A program made the position numbers and the translations under genes. The notes under the pieces were generated by a model. The model ran no database searches. It was not told the DNA's origin and saw nothing but the letters and a program-made list of their open reading frames with translations. Source: Halogranum rubrum (GTDB lineage: Archaea > Halobacteriota > Halobacteria > Halobacteriales > Haloferacaceae). Taken from it: DNA of 64,000 nt. Shown here one piece after another: positions 45,159 through 53,628 of this stretch; position 1 is the stretch's first letter; each line of letters opens with the position of its first letter. The stretch lies in contig NZ_FOTC01000007.1 of assembly GCF_900114455.1 (NCBI RefSeq), positions 1 to 64,000 on the forward strand. The letters run 5' to 3'.

Positions 45159-45392
45159 ATGCCCTCCCACGACTCGACAGACAGGACTCTTCGGGCGGTC
45201 GGTCCGGTCGAGATACGCCCTCGGTCGGTGACTCGTCAACTGTGCGGGTTCGTCCTCGCGTTCGTCGGCTACAGTATCGTCGATTGGGCGACGTCGCCAG
45301 CGACACCGCTCGTGCCGACCGTTCTCTACACGGCGTTGGGGACGTTCGTCGTCTGCAACGGCCTCTACGTCGGCGGCGTCCGGTTCCGCTAG
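45159..45392 (+). CDS. Small membrane protein
   Basis: 77 residues from ATG 45159. Two hydrophobic segments (about 29-49 and 56-74) after a polar N-terminus; the tail is short and basic. No family recognised. Confidence 0.6.
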   Translation: MPSHDSTDRTLRAVGPVEIRPRSVTRQLCGFVLAFVGYSIVDWATSPATPLVPTVLYTALGTFVVCNGLYVGGVRFR

Positions 45393-45492
45393 AGGGTAGC
45401 ATATCGAGCGGGACGCTGTCGTCTGCGTACAGACGATTTACCCCACTCGACCGGGCGGCAGAGCTTTTGTCGACGCCGGACTAGGAGCGAAT

Positions 45493-46455
45493 ATGGCAGA
45501 CGAAGCGGGGTCGACTGCGCCCGCGAGTGACGCGTTTCAGGCACTCGGGAGCGAGAGTCGGATGGCGGTGCTCCGGTCGCTCGCCGACGACGAACCGAAG
45601 ACGTTCTCGGAACTGTTCGACGCGTCCAGCGAAGATACGACTGCGGGGTTCGCGTACCACCTCCGACAACTCACGGGGCTGTTCGTCCAGAAGCGTGACG
45701 ACGAGCGGTACGAACTCACCTACGCGGGGCGCGCCGTCGTCCGTGCGATTCCGTCCGGGACCTACACCGAGAGCGTCGACCGAGAGGACATCGGTCTCGA
45801 CGACGACTGCCCGTTCTGCGGAGAGACGGCACTCGCGGCGACCGTCGAGGACAACGTCACGCGGGTGTTCTGTCGAGACTGTGACTCGCCGGTGCTTCGG
45901 TTGTCGTTCCCGCCGAGTGGCTACCGGGGGCGAGACGAGGCCGACCTCGCCGCCGCGTTCGACGCCCACCATCGCCACCGAATCGAAGCGTTCGGGGACG
46001 GCGTCTGCCCCGAGTGCGGCGGTGTCGTCACCGCGAGACTCCGGCCAGTCGAACCGGTCGAGAGCGACGACGAGGCGTCCACGGACGAAGACCACGTGCC
46101 GATTCAGGCGGCCTTCGACTGCGAGACGTGTGGGTCGAGTCTCCGCTGTCCCGTCTCACTGACCGTCCTCTCACATCCCGCCGTCGTCGCCTTCTACCAC
46201 GACCACGGCGTCGACATCACGAGTCGACCGCTCTGGAACGTCGGAAGCGAGTGGCGCGAGCGACGCATCTCCCGCGACCCGTGGTGTCTCGGTATCAGAA
46301 CGCGACTCGACGACGAGGAACTCCACCTCTACGTCGCCCGCGACGGCCGCGTCGTCGACGCTCGACGGCAGTCCGTCACGGACAGAGAGACCGAGAGCGA
46401 GGAGACGAACGACGCCAGCGAGGACGGCACGACTGTCGACGGCGCGGCAGCGTAG
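45493..46455 (+). CDS. ArsR-like winged helix regulator with two zinc ribbons
   Basis: 320 residues. Residues 12-85 are an ArsR/wHTH domain (FQALGSESRMAVLRSLADD ... FAYHLRQLTGLFV). Zinc ribbon 1: Cys106, 109, 127 and 130. Zinc ribbon 2: Cys172, 175, 210 and 213. The C-terminal part is a strand-rich domain ending in an acidic tail. Probably a transcription factor of the haloarchaeal type with C-terminal ligand or metal sensing. Convergent with the proteasome operon. Confidence 0.85.
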   Translation: MADEAGSTAPASDAFQALGSESRMAVLRSLADDEPKTFSELFDASSEDTTAGFAYHLRQLTGLFVQKRDDERYELTYAGRAVVRAIPSGTYTESVDREDIGLDDDCPFCGETALAATVEDNVTRVFCRDCDSPVLRLSFPPSGYRGRDEADLAAAFDAHHRHRIEAFGDGVCPECGGVVTARLRPVEPVESDDEASTDEDHVPIQAAFDCETCGSSLRCPVSLTVLSHPAVVAFYHDHGVDITSRPLWNVGSEWRERRISRDPWCLGIRTRLDDEELHLYVARDGRVVDARRQSVTDRETESEETNDASEDGTTVDGAAA

Positions 46456-46464
46456 CAGACGACG

Positions 46465-47190
46465 CTACGACGCGGGGCCGAGACCCGCCGCCTCGAACGC
46501 CGCGCGTCGCTGGTCGAGGGCGAGTGACGTGAATCCGTCTGCGTCCATCGTGGCGACGTCGACGTCGACAGCGTCGAGTTCGCCGAGACTGTCGGCGAGC
46601 GCTCGGAGCACGAGTGTCGTCCCCGTGTCGAGCGCGAGACCATCCTCGTACTCGGCTTCGAGGAACGCGCGAACCTCTCGGCTCTGGTTGCCGACCGCTA
46701 CCGCTCGCCACTCGGCGGGCGTCCCCGACGGGTCGACTTCGAACAGTCGCGGTCCGTCGTCGTCGACGCCGCCGACGAGGAGCGCCGTCCCGAACGGCCG
46801 CGTCCCGCCGGTCTGCGTGGACTCTTGGATGTAGTCGGCAATCGCCTTCGCGACGGGTTCTGTGTCGGGTGCGTCGCCGTATCGGAGTCGCTCTTGGTGT
46901 GCGTACCGTCGACCGTAGTCGACCAGTCGGCGGCCGTCGGCGACGTGGCCCGTCGTCGCCATCCCGATTCGTCCGTCGACGTCGTGGAGTTTCTCGATGC
47001 TCTCCGGTTCGAGCAGTGGCGACCGCCGCGGGCCGTTCGACGCGAACACGACGCCGTCGGCGGTTCGGACGCCGACCGTCGCCCCACCGCGTTTGACTGC
47101 CTCGCGGGCGTACTCGACCTGATAGAGACGACCGTCGGGTGAGAAGATGGTCGTCCCGCGGTCGTACGCCCGCTGGTCGTTCGACTGCAT
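46465..47190 (-). CDS. psmA: Proteasome alpha-type subunit
   Basis: 241 residues from ATG 47190. Alpha signature AYDRGTTIFSPDGRLYQVEYAREAVKRGGATVG. Lys67 in SIEKLHDVDG corresponds to the lysine needed for docking of PAN/HbYX activators. The segment after it diverges from the main haloarchaeal PsmA proteins (FASNGPRRSPLLEPESIEK), so it may be a second alpha. Its ATG overlaps the beta stop by one base (TGATG). Forms the outer rings of the 20S particle and gates substrate entry. Confidence 0.93.
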   Translation of the reverse strand: MQSNDQRAYDRGTTIFSPDGRLYQVEYAREAVKRGGATVGVRTADGVVFASNGPRRSPLLEPESIEKLHDVDGRIGMATTGHVADGRRLVDYGRRYAHQERLRYGDAPDTEPVAKAIADYIQESTQTGGTRPFGTALLVGGVDDDGPRLFEVDPSGTPAEWRAVAVGNQSREVRAFLEAEYEDGLALDTGTTLVLRALADSLGELDAVDVDVATMDADGFTSLALDQRRAAFEAAGLGPAS

Positions 47191-47891
47191 CACCGCACCT
47201 CCTCGGGGTCGTCGGCCCCGTCGATGTCGACGCCCTCGGCCGTGATGGTGGCGACGTGGACGCCGTTGCCGCTGGCGGTGTCGCGTTCGCTGGCCGCGGC
47301 GACGGCGTCGACGGCGGTCCGTCTGGCGCTCTCGGTAGACGCATCCGGGTCGAACCGGCGTTCGAGGACGCCGTAGGCGACTTGCATCCCACTGCCGCCC
47401 GCCGCGTAGTCGTCGCGCAGGACGCTCCCGCCGCCGTCGAGTTCGTAGACCTGTGGCCCAGTCTGGTCGACGCCCGCCAACAGCGGTGCGACGGGCAGTC
47501 CGGAGACGAGGTGGCCGGTAGTCTGAGAGAGCCCTCGCAGACTCATCGGTTCGCCGCGTCGAACTTCGTACAGGTTCGCCTCCGTCCGGAGCGACTGAAT
47601 CAGCCGCTGGGCGGGGCCGACAGAGCCAGAGATGGCGATAGCGCCCGTCGGGTGGACCTGTTCGACCTTCTGGGCGTTCTTGTTCGCGGTGAACCGGCCG
47701 CCGAGACTCATCCGCTGGTCTGCGGCGAGGATGGCGGCGTCGGCCGTCGTCACGCCGACGATAGTCGTCCCGGTGGAGTACGTCACACCGTCGGGTGCCG
47801 TTGAGTGATGCTGTTCACCCTCGGGCGGTCGAAGCCAGTCGTGGTTCAGTCGGTCTCTCCTGCCGTCGTGGTCTGTTCGAGTTAGTTCCAT
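47190..47891 (-). CDS. psmB: Proteasome beta-type subunit
   Basis: Catalytic subunit of the 20S core. 233 residues; the propeptide of 41 residues is cut before Thr42 in STG-TTIVGVTT. Asp58 in AADQRMS matches the T1-D17-K33 triad, with Lys75 (NKNAQKV) as the likely Lys33; GSG and the Ser-Gly loop follow. Propeptide and acidic linker are longer than in many archaea. It is the first gene of a beta-alpha operon with a leaderless ATG 30 bases after a TATA box. Confidence 0.94.
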   Translation of the reverse strand: MELTRTDHDGRRDRLNHDWLRPPEGEQHHSTAPDGVTYSTGTTIVGVTTADAAILAADQRMSLGGRFTANKNAQKVEQVHPTGAIAISGSVGPAQRLIQSLRTEANLYEVRRGEPMSLRGLSQTTGHLVSGLPVAPLLAGVDQTGPQVYELDGGGSVLRDDYAAGGSGMQVAYGVLERRFDPDASTESARRTAVDAVAAASERDTASGNGVHVATITAEGVDIDGADDPEEVR

Positions 47892-47916
47892 CGTCGACCG
47901 ACCGTTGGAACGGGGT

Positions 47917-47926
47917 TAAAAAATAT
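47917..47926 (-). promoter_or_regulatory. TATA box of the proteasome operon
   Basis: The minus strand reads ATATTTTTTA; its centre lies about 30 bases before the ATG at 47891, so the mRNA would start within a few bases of the ATG. Confidence 0.65.
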
Positions 47927-47930
47927 GTTA

Positions 47931-47948
47931 GCTAAAATATATTTTAGC
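47931..47948. promoter_or_regulatory. 18-bp perfect palindrome upstream of the proteasome promoter
   Basis: GCTAAAATATATTTTAGC is a perfect palindrome. It lies next to the BRE/TATA region of the beta-alpha operon, centred about 45 bases before the expected transcript start. That is the position of an activator or repressor dimer site. The nearest gene on the other side (48049) is transcribed toward it, so the site belongs to the proteasome operon. Confidence 0.55.
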
Positions 47949-48048
47949 CGGGGAGAGAAACATACCCTCAGTTTCGACGACTTTCGAGCGCTACGTCAGC
48001 GCTTTTTCGCGCAGTGCGGGGGAAGCCCAAATTTCAGAACCGAGACAG

Positions 48049-50229
48049 TTAGTTCTTCGTCGCCCAGTCGAGTGCCTGTCGGATGTCCGTCTGCGGTGGA
48101 GAGCAGGCGAACGACTCGCAGGCGTACACCGTCGCCTTCCCGTTCTTGCCGTCGCGGCCCGCCCAGATGGGCGGCACCTCGTCGAGACCGAGCACGTCGA
48201 GCCACTCGTCGAGTTCGTCGTCAGAGTGTGGGCGCTGTGAGACGACCGCACCGGGGAGATATCGCCCGGCGAGAACCTCCCACCAGTCGTCCGGGAGTTC
48301 GTCGACGGCGAGTGTCAGTTCGAGGCCGCCGCGGGCGAACTTCTCGGCGGCGAGTGCCAGCGAGACGTGTTCGAGCGGACTCCCGCGAATACGGTCTGCG
48401 TGCGTCTTGAGGACGCGTTCGGCGATGTCACCGAAGTCGGCGTCCGAGTCGAAGTGGTCGAGGTCGACGAGGAGGTCGGTCGCGACGCCGAGACTCGACG
48501 GCGTCGACGAGTCGGTGAGTTCCTGCGGTCGCGTGACGAGTTGCTCGCCGCTCGCAGGGGTGAAGTAGAGCGTCCCCTTCTCGTCGTCCCAGAACTCGGC
48601 CTCGATGACGCGAGCGAGGTCGAGTGCGAACGCGAGGTGGTCGACGTCGCCCGTCGCCTGATAGAGGTCGAACGCGCCGCGGGCGAGGAACGCGTAGTCT
48701 TCGAGATAGCCGTCGCCTTTCACGTCTTGGTCTTTGAACCGCCGAGAGAGTCGCTTCGCGTCGTCGTCCCAGAGATGTTCGCGGACGAACGAGAGCGCGC
48801 GTTCGGCGGCACCCGCGAGTGCAGGGTCGAGGACGCGAGCGCCCATGGCGAACGACGAAATCATCAGGCCGTTCCACCCGGCGAGCACCTTCTCGTCGCG
48901 TGGGGGTCGTGGTCGCTCCTCGCGAGCCTCGAACAGTGCCACTCGGGCATTCGTCAGTCGCTCGGACACGTCCGCGCGGTCGATGTCGTACTCTTCGGCG
49001 AGTTCCTCGACGGGAGTCGAGATGTTGAGGACGCTCGTTCCGTGTTCGAAGTTCCCGCGCTTCGTGATGCCGTAGCGGTCGCAGAACAGTTCTGCGTCCT
49101 CCTCGTCGAGTACCGCTCGAACTTGTTCTGGCGTCCAGACGTAGAACGCGCCCTCCTCTCGTTCGGCCTCGCCGCCCTCACTGTCGTCGCCGTCGGCGCT
49201 CTCGGCGCTCTCGTCGTTCTCGTCATCGAACCCTTCGCTCTGTGCGTCGAGTGTCGAGAAGAACCCGCCGTCGGGGTGCGTGAGTTCACGCTCGACGAAG
49301 GCGAACGTCTCCTGGGCGATGCGGGCGTATCGTGGTTCACCCGTGACCTGATAGCCCGCGAGGTAGCTCTTGGGCAACTCGGCGTTGTCGTAGAGCATCT
49401 TCTCGAAGTGCGGGACGGTCCACGAGCGGTCGACCGTGTAGCGGTGGAAACCGCCACCGACCTGGTCGTACAGGCCGCCGTTGGCCATCGCGTCGAGTGT
49501 CTCGGTGGCGACGTTGAGTGCCTCGCCGCGGCCGCTTCGGTCGTAGGTTCGGAGGAGGAGGTCGATGCGACCCGGATGGGGAAACTTCGGTCCCTCACCG
49601 CTGCCGAACCCGCCGTGTTCCCGGTCGGCACCGCGGAGCGCGGCCTGCGCTGCCGTCCCGAGCACGTCGACGTCCGGCGTCTCGTCGGCGGGGTCGGGCG
49701 TGTCCGCTAGCTGGTCGTCCAGTGCCGTCGTCCACTGGTCGGCGCGGTTCTCCATCTCCGCGCGGTCCTCTTCACTGTCCCACGAGTTCGAGATGTTTCG
49801 GAGGAGGTCGAGAAAGCCCGGCGCACCCTGTCGCGCCTGGGGTGGGAAGTACGTCCCGACGTAGAACGGTTTGCCCTCGGGCGTCAGCCAGACCGAGAGC
49901 GGCCATCCACCGCGCCCGGAGACGAGTTGGCAGATGGTCTGGTAGACCCGGTCGAGGTCCGGGCGTTCCTCTCGGTCGACCTTGATGGGAACGAACTCGT
50001 CGTTGAGTACGTCGGCGACGGCTTCGTCCTCGAAGCTCTCGTCGGCCATGACGTGACACCAGTGACACGCGGAGTAGCCGATAGAGAGGAAAATCGGCAC
50101 GTCACGCTCTCTCGCCTCGGCGAGCGCGTCGTCGTCCCACGGTTGCCAGTTGACGGGGTTGTCCGCGTGCTGACGGAGATACGGGCTCTGCTCGTCGCCG
50201 AGTCGGTTGTGGCCCGTAGGAGTGGTCAT
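48049..50229 (-). CDS. DUF255/YyaL thioredoxin domain protein (SPATA20-like)
   Basis: 726 residues from ATG 50229; the 72-residue extension crosses the promoter. N-terminal thioredoxin-like domain with LSIGYSACHWCHVM (Cys55 and Cys58) and GGWPLSVWLTPEGKPFYVGTYFPP. From about 190, an (alpha/alpha)6 barrel-like part (QVGGGFHRYTVDRSWTVPHFEKMLYDNAEL; KVLAGWNGLMISSFA) related to N-acylglucosamine 2-epimerase/cellulase-like folds. Function unknown. An acidic insertion near 345-370 is Asp/Glu/Ser-rich. Confidence 0.93.
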   Translation of the reverse strand: MTTPTGHNRLGDEQSPYLRQHADNPVNWQPWDDDALAEARERDVPIFLSIGYSACHWCHVMADESFEDEAVADVLNDEFVPIKVDREERPDLDRVYQTICQLVSGRGGWPLSVWLTPEGKPFYVGTYFPPQARQGAPGFLDLLRNISNSWDSEEDRAEMENRADQWTTALDDQLADTPDPADETPDVDVLGTAAQAALRGADREHGGFGSGEGPKFPHPGRIDLLLRTYDRSGRGEALNVATETLDAMANGGLYDQVGGGFHRYTVDRSWTVPHFEKMLYDNAELPKSYLAGYQVTGEPRYARIAQETFAFVERELTHPDGGFFSTLDAQSEGFDDENDESAESADGDDSEGGEAEREEGAFYVWTPEQVRAVLDEEDAELFCDRYGITKRGNFEHGTSVLNISTPVEELAEEYDIDRADVSERLTNARVALFEAREERPRPPRDEKVLAGWNGLMISSFAMGARVLDPALAGAAERALSFVREHLWDDDAKRLSRRFKDQDVKGDGYLEDYAFLARGAFDLYQATGDVDHLAFALDLARVIEAEFWDDEKGTLYFTPASGEQLVTRPQELTDSSTPSSLGVATDLLVDLDHFDSDADFGDIAERVLKTHADRIRGSPLEHVSLALAAEKFARGGLELTLAVDELPDDWWEVLAGRYLPGAVVSQRPHSDDELDEWLDVLGLDEVPPIWAGRDGKNGKATVYACESFACSPPQTDIRQALDWATKN

Positions 50230-50395
50230 ACCCCCCCTACGAGCGCCCCATTGTAAAGCCTGTAGGCACGTCAGTTGCGCGCCATCTCTACCCGTGGGTG
50301 TGAACGTCTGACGAGACTGTCGTATGCTCGTTCGTGCACACTCTCGTCTGCGCCAAGGACAACCTTTACACCGATGTGCGTACCCACCTCCGGGT

Positions 50396-51679
50396 ATGAC
50401 GGAGACCGTACTCCTCGTCGGCGGCGGCGGACGTGAGCACGCCATCGCCCGCGCACTCGCCGACGACTGCGACCTCTACGCCTGCGCCAGCAACCGCAAC
50501 CCCGGCATCGCGTCACTCGCAGTCGGGTTCGAGTCACTCGACGAGACGGCGAGCGAGGACATCGTCGCCTACGCCGAGGACGTAGGTGCGACGCTCGCCA
50601 TCGTCGGCCCGGAGTCCGCCCTCGCCGCGGGCGTCGCCGACGCCCTCGACGACGCCGGCGTCTACACCTTCGGTCCGCAGGCCGAACAGGCCCGCATCGA
50701 GACGGACAAAGCCTTCCAGCGGCAGTTCATGGACGACAACGACGTTCCCGGGAATCCGGACTTCGAGACGTTCGACGACACCGAGGCCGCCTGCGACTAC
50801 ATCGACGCCTACGGCGGCGACTTGGCCGTCAAACCCGCCGGTCTCACGGGCGGGAAGGGCGTGAAGGTCATCGGTGACCAAGTCGACAAAGAGGGGGCGA
50901 AGGAGTACCTGCGCGAGGAGCAGTACGACCGCATCGTCCTCGAAGAACGCCTCGTCGGCGAGGAGTTCACCGTCCAAGCGTTCGTCGCCAACGGTGACCT
51001 CGTGACGACGCCCGCCGTACAGGACCACAAACGCGCCTACGAGGGCGACGAGGGGCCGAACACCGGCGGCATGGGCAGTTACAGCGACACGACGTTCGAA
51101 CTCCCGTTCATGACCGAGGAGGACTACGCCGATGCCGTCTCCGTGCTGGAGGCCGTCGTCGACGCTCTCGACGGCTACAAAGGCATCCTCTACGGCCAGT
51201 TCATGCTCACGAGCGAGGGACCGAAAGTCATCGAGTTCAACGCCCGCTTCGGCGACCCGGAGGCGATGAACACGCTCCCTGTCCTCGAGACGCCGTTCCT
51301 CGACGTCCTCGCCGCCGCCCGCGACGGCGCGCCGATTCCCGAACTGGCGTTCGCCGAACAGGCGACAGTCTGTAAGTACGCCGTCCCCGAGGGGTACCCG
51401 ACGGACCCCGACGCAGGCGCGAAAATCGAAGTCGACGAGGAGAGTGCAGGAGACGCGTTGCTGTTCTACGCGAGTGTCGACGAACGCGACGACGGGTTGT
51501 ACACGACTACCTCGCGCTCGTTCGCCGTCGTCGGCGTCGCCGACAGCATCAGTGAGGCCGAGGAGAAAGCCGAGAGCGCCCTCGAAGCGGCAGGCGACGG
51601 GTTCCACATCCGCCACGACATCGGCAAGAGTGAGTTGGTGCAGCAGCGCATCGACCACATGAACGAGTTGCGGGAGTAG
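50396..51679 (+). CDS. purD: Phosphoribosylamine-glycine ligase
   Basis: Purine synthesis: joins glycine to phosphoribosylamine using ATP. 427 residues from ATG 50396, preceded by CCTTTACACC. ATP-grasp family: VLLVGGGGREHAIARALAD, AIVGPESALAAGVAD, KPAGLTGGKGVKVIGD, HKRAYEGDEGPNTGGMGSYS and IEFNARFGDPEAM. Full length and intact. Confidence 0.97.
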   Translation: MTETVLLVGGGGREHAIARALADDCDLYACASNRNPGIASLAVGFESLDETASEDIVAYAEDVGATLAIVGPESALAAGVADALDDAGVYTFGPQAEQARIETDKAFQRQFMDDNDVPGNPDFETFDDTEAACDYIDAYGGDLAVKPAGLTGGKGVKVIGDQVDKEGAKEYLREEQYDRIVLEERLVGEEFTVQAFVANGDLVTTPAVQDHKRAYEGDEGPNTGGMGSYSDTTFELPFMTEEDYADAVSVLEAVVDALDGYKGILYGQFMLTSEGPKVIEFNARFGDPEAMNTLPVLETPFLDVLAAARDGAPIPELAFAEQATVCKYAVPEGYPTDPDAGAKIEVDEESAGDALLFYASVDERDDGLYTTTSRSFAVVGVADSISEAEEKAESALEAAGDGFHIRHDIGKSELVQQRIDHMNELRE

Positions 51680-51758
51680 AGTCGCAGATCACGTTTGGGA
51701 CCAAACGTACTGTTCGACAACACTGTTGTGTCGTTGAACCACACAGTGAGACCACCAC

Positions 51759-52187
51759 ATGGAACTCGTGCTTCTGGCTCCGGACGACATTGAGACACCT
51801 CGACTCGTTAGAGCGTACCATGCATTCTGTGCAGAGAAAGCAAGTGACCCCGACGAACGTGAGAAGCATCTCTCTGTTGGGGAGGTGCTGGCCGAAAACG
51901 TATCTGAAGGGTTCGACATTATCGAAGACATCCCACGTATCGTCGTCGAGACGTACGGTGGACGGCCGATATACAGCGTGTTCGAATCTGCTTCCGGACA
52001 ACGAGAGCCAATCGAAGGTCGTCGCATCATCGACCTGATTCAACTACTTCGGGAGGCGGGCACAGTGTCTAAGGAGCAAAAGGTCGGCCCTGACTTCTGG
52101 GACCCGTTGTGGAGCATGGAGCGCCGCTCCATCGCTCTGTGTGAGTTCGCACTCGAAAACGACTATTCGGTGGGGGTCACAGACTGA
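51759..52187 (+). CDS. Hypothetical protein
   Basis: 142 residues. Acidic with alternating strands and helices (LVLLAPDDIETPRLVRAYHA, LAENVSEGFDIIEDIPRIVV, RRIIDLIQLLREAGTVS, RRSIALCEFALENDYSVG). No family recognised. It lies in a slightly AT-rich stretch after purD, with codon use still haloarchaeal but less biased than its neighbours, which hints at later acquisition. Confidence 0.55.
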   Translation: MELVLLAPDDIETPRLVRAYHAFCAEKASDPDEREKHLSVGEVLAENVSEGFDIIEDIPRIVVETYGGRPIYSVFESASGQREPIEGRRIIDLIQLLREAGTVSKEQKVGPDFWDPLWSMERRSIALCEFALENDYSVGVTD

Positions 52188-52296
52188 CACCCCAGATTGA
52201 GTTGTTCGCTTGCTTCTCGTCTGTAGAACTAACGAGCGTAACTTTCGCACTGCCACGCCGCCTGCAGTTTTATCCCCGGCCGTCGAATCCCGTGAC

Positions 52297-52839
52297 GTGA
52301 CTGACACTGACGACACCTCCCGCCACGACCGGGTCACTCGCCACCCCACACCCGGCCCGCGAAACTCGCTGCAGTCGTGGACGAACGCTCGCTCACCGCT
52401 CGTCGTCGCGCGGAACTACCTGCTCGTGTGGCTCATCCGCATCTCGCCGAGTCTGAAGCTCAAGAACTACCTGCTCAAAGCCATCGGCGTGACCGTCGGG
52501 ACAGGCGTCTCGTGGGGCCTCGAAGCGACGCCGGACGTGTTCTGGCCGAACCTCATCACGCTCGAAGACCACGCCGTCGTCGGCTACGACGCCACCCTCC
52601 TCTGTCACGAGTTCTTGCAGGACGAGTACCGGACGGGAGAGGTGGTTATCGGCGAACGGGCGATGATTGGCGCGGGAGCCATCGTCCTGCCGGGTGTGAC
52701 CGTCGGCGCGGGGGCACAAGTCGCCGCCAACTCGCTCGTCACACGGGATGTCCCGCCGGGAGCGACGGTTGCGGGTGTCCCCGCACAGGAGATGGGCCAC
52801 GCTGGCGACGTTGGCGACAGTGACGAGAACGAAGCGTAA
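52297..52839 (+). CDS. Left-handed beta-helix acyltransferase
   Basis: 180 residues from GTG 52297. AGTTTTATCC at 52265-52274 lies at the TATA distance and supports this start over 52210. Hexapeptide repeats: ITLEDHAVVGYDATLLCHEF, GEVVIGERAMIGAGAIVLPGVTVGAGAQVAANSLVT, then the closing PPGATVAGVPAQE. Catalytic His in LLCHEF. Transfers an acetyl or other acyl group to a sugar or amino acid. The N-terminal YLLVWLIRISPSLKLKNYLL helix is basic and hydrophobic. Confidence 0.85.
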   Translation: MTDTDDTSRHDRVTRHPTPGPRNSLQSWTNARSPLVVARNYLLVWLIRISPSLKLKNYLLKAIGVTVGTGVSWGLEATPDVFWPNLITLEDHAVVGYDATLLCHEFLQDEYRTGEVVIGERAMIGAGAIVLPGVTVGAGAQVAANSLVTRDVPPGATVAGVPAQEMGHAGDVGDSDENEA

Positions 52840-52856
52840 GAAGCGTAAGCGACGAA

Positions 52857-53627
52857 CTACCGGACGCGGACGATGCCCTGATTGAACACCTGACGGTTCG
52901 GGATGATGTACTCCTCTCCGTCGGTCTCGACGCGAGTGACCAGCACGTCGACTTCTTGGACGATACCGTTGTGCTCGCCGATGCGTATCTCGTCGCCGAT
53001 GCCGTAGGTTTGCGTGAGCAGGAGATAGGTCCCGGCGGCGGCCGACTGCAGCATCGGGCGGAGCGCGACGAGACTGAACAGGACGATAGCCAGCGCGTAG
53101 ACGCCGAGGAGGACGATGAGTGCGAGTGTCGCGACTTCGATTTGGCTCAGCGCGATGAGTGCGGCGACGTAGAACACGCTGTACTTCGCGAGTCGCGGCA
53201 GGAAGTTTACCTCGGGAACTTTGACCCCGCGCAGTCGCTCTTGGACGAGGAGTTCGACCTTGTCCCCGACGACGATACCGATTATGAGGATGAGGACGGC
53301 GAGGAACAAGCCGGGGAGGAACCCGACGACGCCGCTCCAGAAGAGCGTCGTGTACTCGATTTGCGCCACCGTCAACGCGACGAACAACGTGAGCAAGAAG
53401 ACGAAGTAGCCACTGAGTTTCGCCACGATAGAGACGGTCGACGTCCCGAGTTCGTGGGCCATCCGCTCGAAGGCGGTTCCCTCGATAGCGCGAGGGACGC
53501 CCGCCCGTTCGAGGAGTCGTCGGTTGACGACGGTGACGACGTAACTGAGCAGGATGCCGATGAAGAGGACGGCGAGTGCCAGCCACCACCGTGGTGGTAC
53601 CTCGGTCAGAAACTGCTGCGCTTGCAT
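52857..53627 (-). CDS. Small-conductance mechanosensitive channel family protein
   Basis: 256 residues. Four or five hydrophobic helices (about 14-34, 68-95, 99-120, 143-160 and 165-190), then an MscS-type beta domain (YGIGDEIRIGEHNGIVQEVDVLVTRVETDGEEYIIPN). It is the second gene after the diadenylate cyclase, one base separating stop and start, so one operon. c-di-AMP is known to act on turgor and ion transport in other organisms, which fits a channel partner. Confidence 0.87.
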   Translation of the reverse strand: MQAQQFLTEVPPRWWLALAVLFIGILLSYVVTVVNRRLLERAGVPRAIEGTAFERMAHELGTSTVSIVAKLSGYFVFLLTLFVALTVAQIEYTTLFWSGVVGFLPGLFLAVLILIIGIVVGDKVELLVQERLRGVKVPEVNFLPRLAKYSVFYVAALIALSQIEVATLALIVLLGVYALAIVLFSLVALRPMLQSAAAGTYLLLTQTYGIGDEIRIGEHNGIVQEVDVLVTRVETDGEEYIIPNRQVFNQGIVRVR

Positions 53628-53628
53628 C

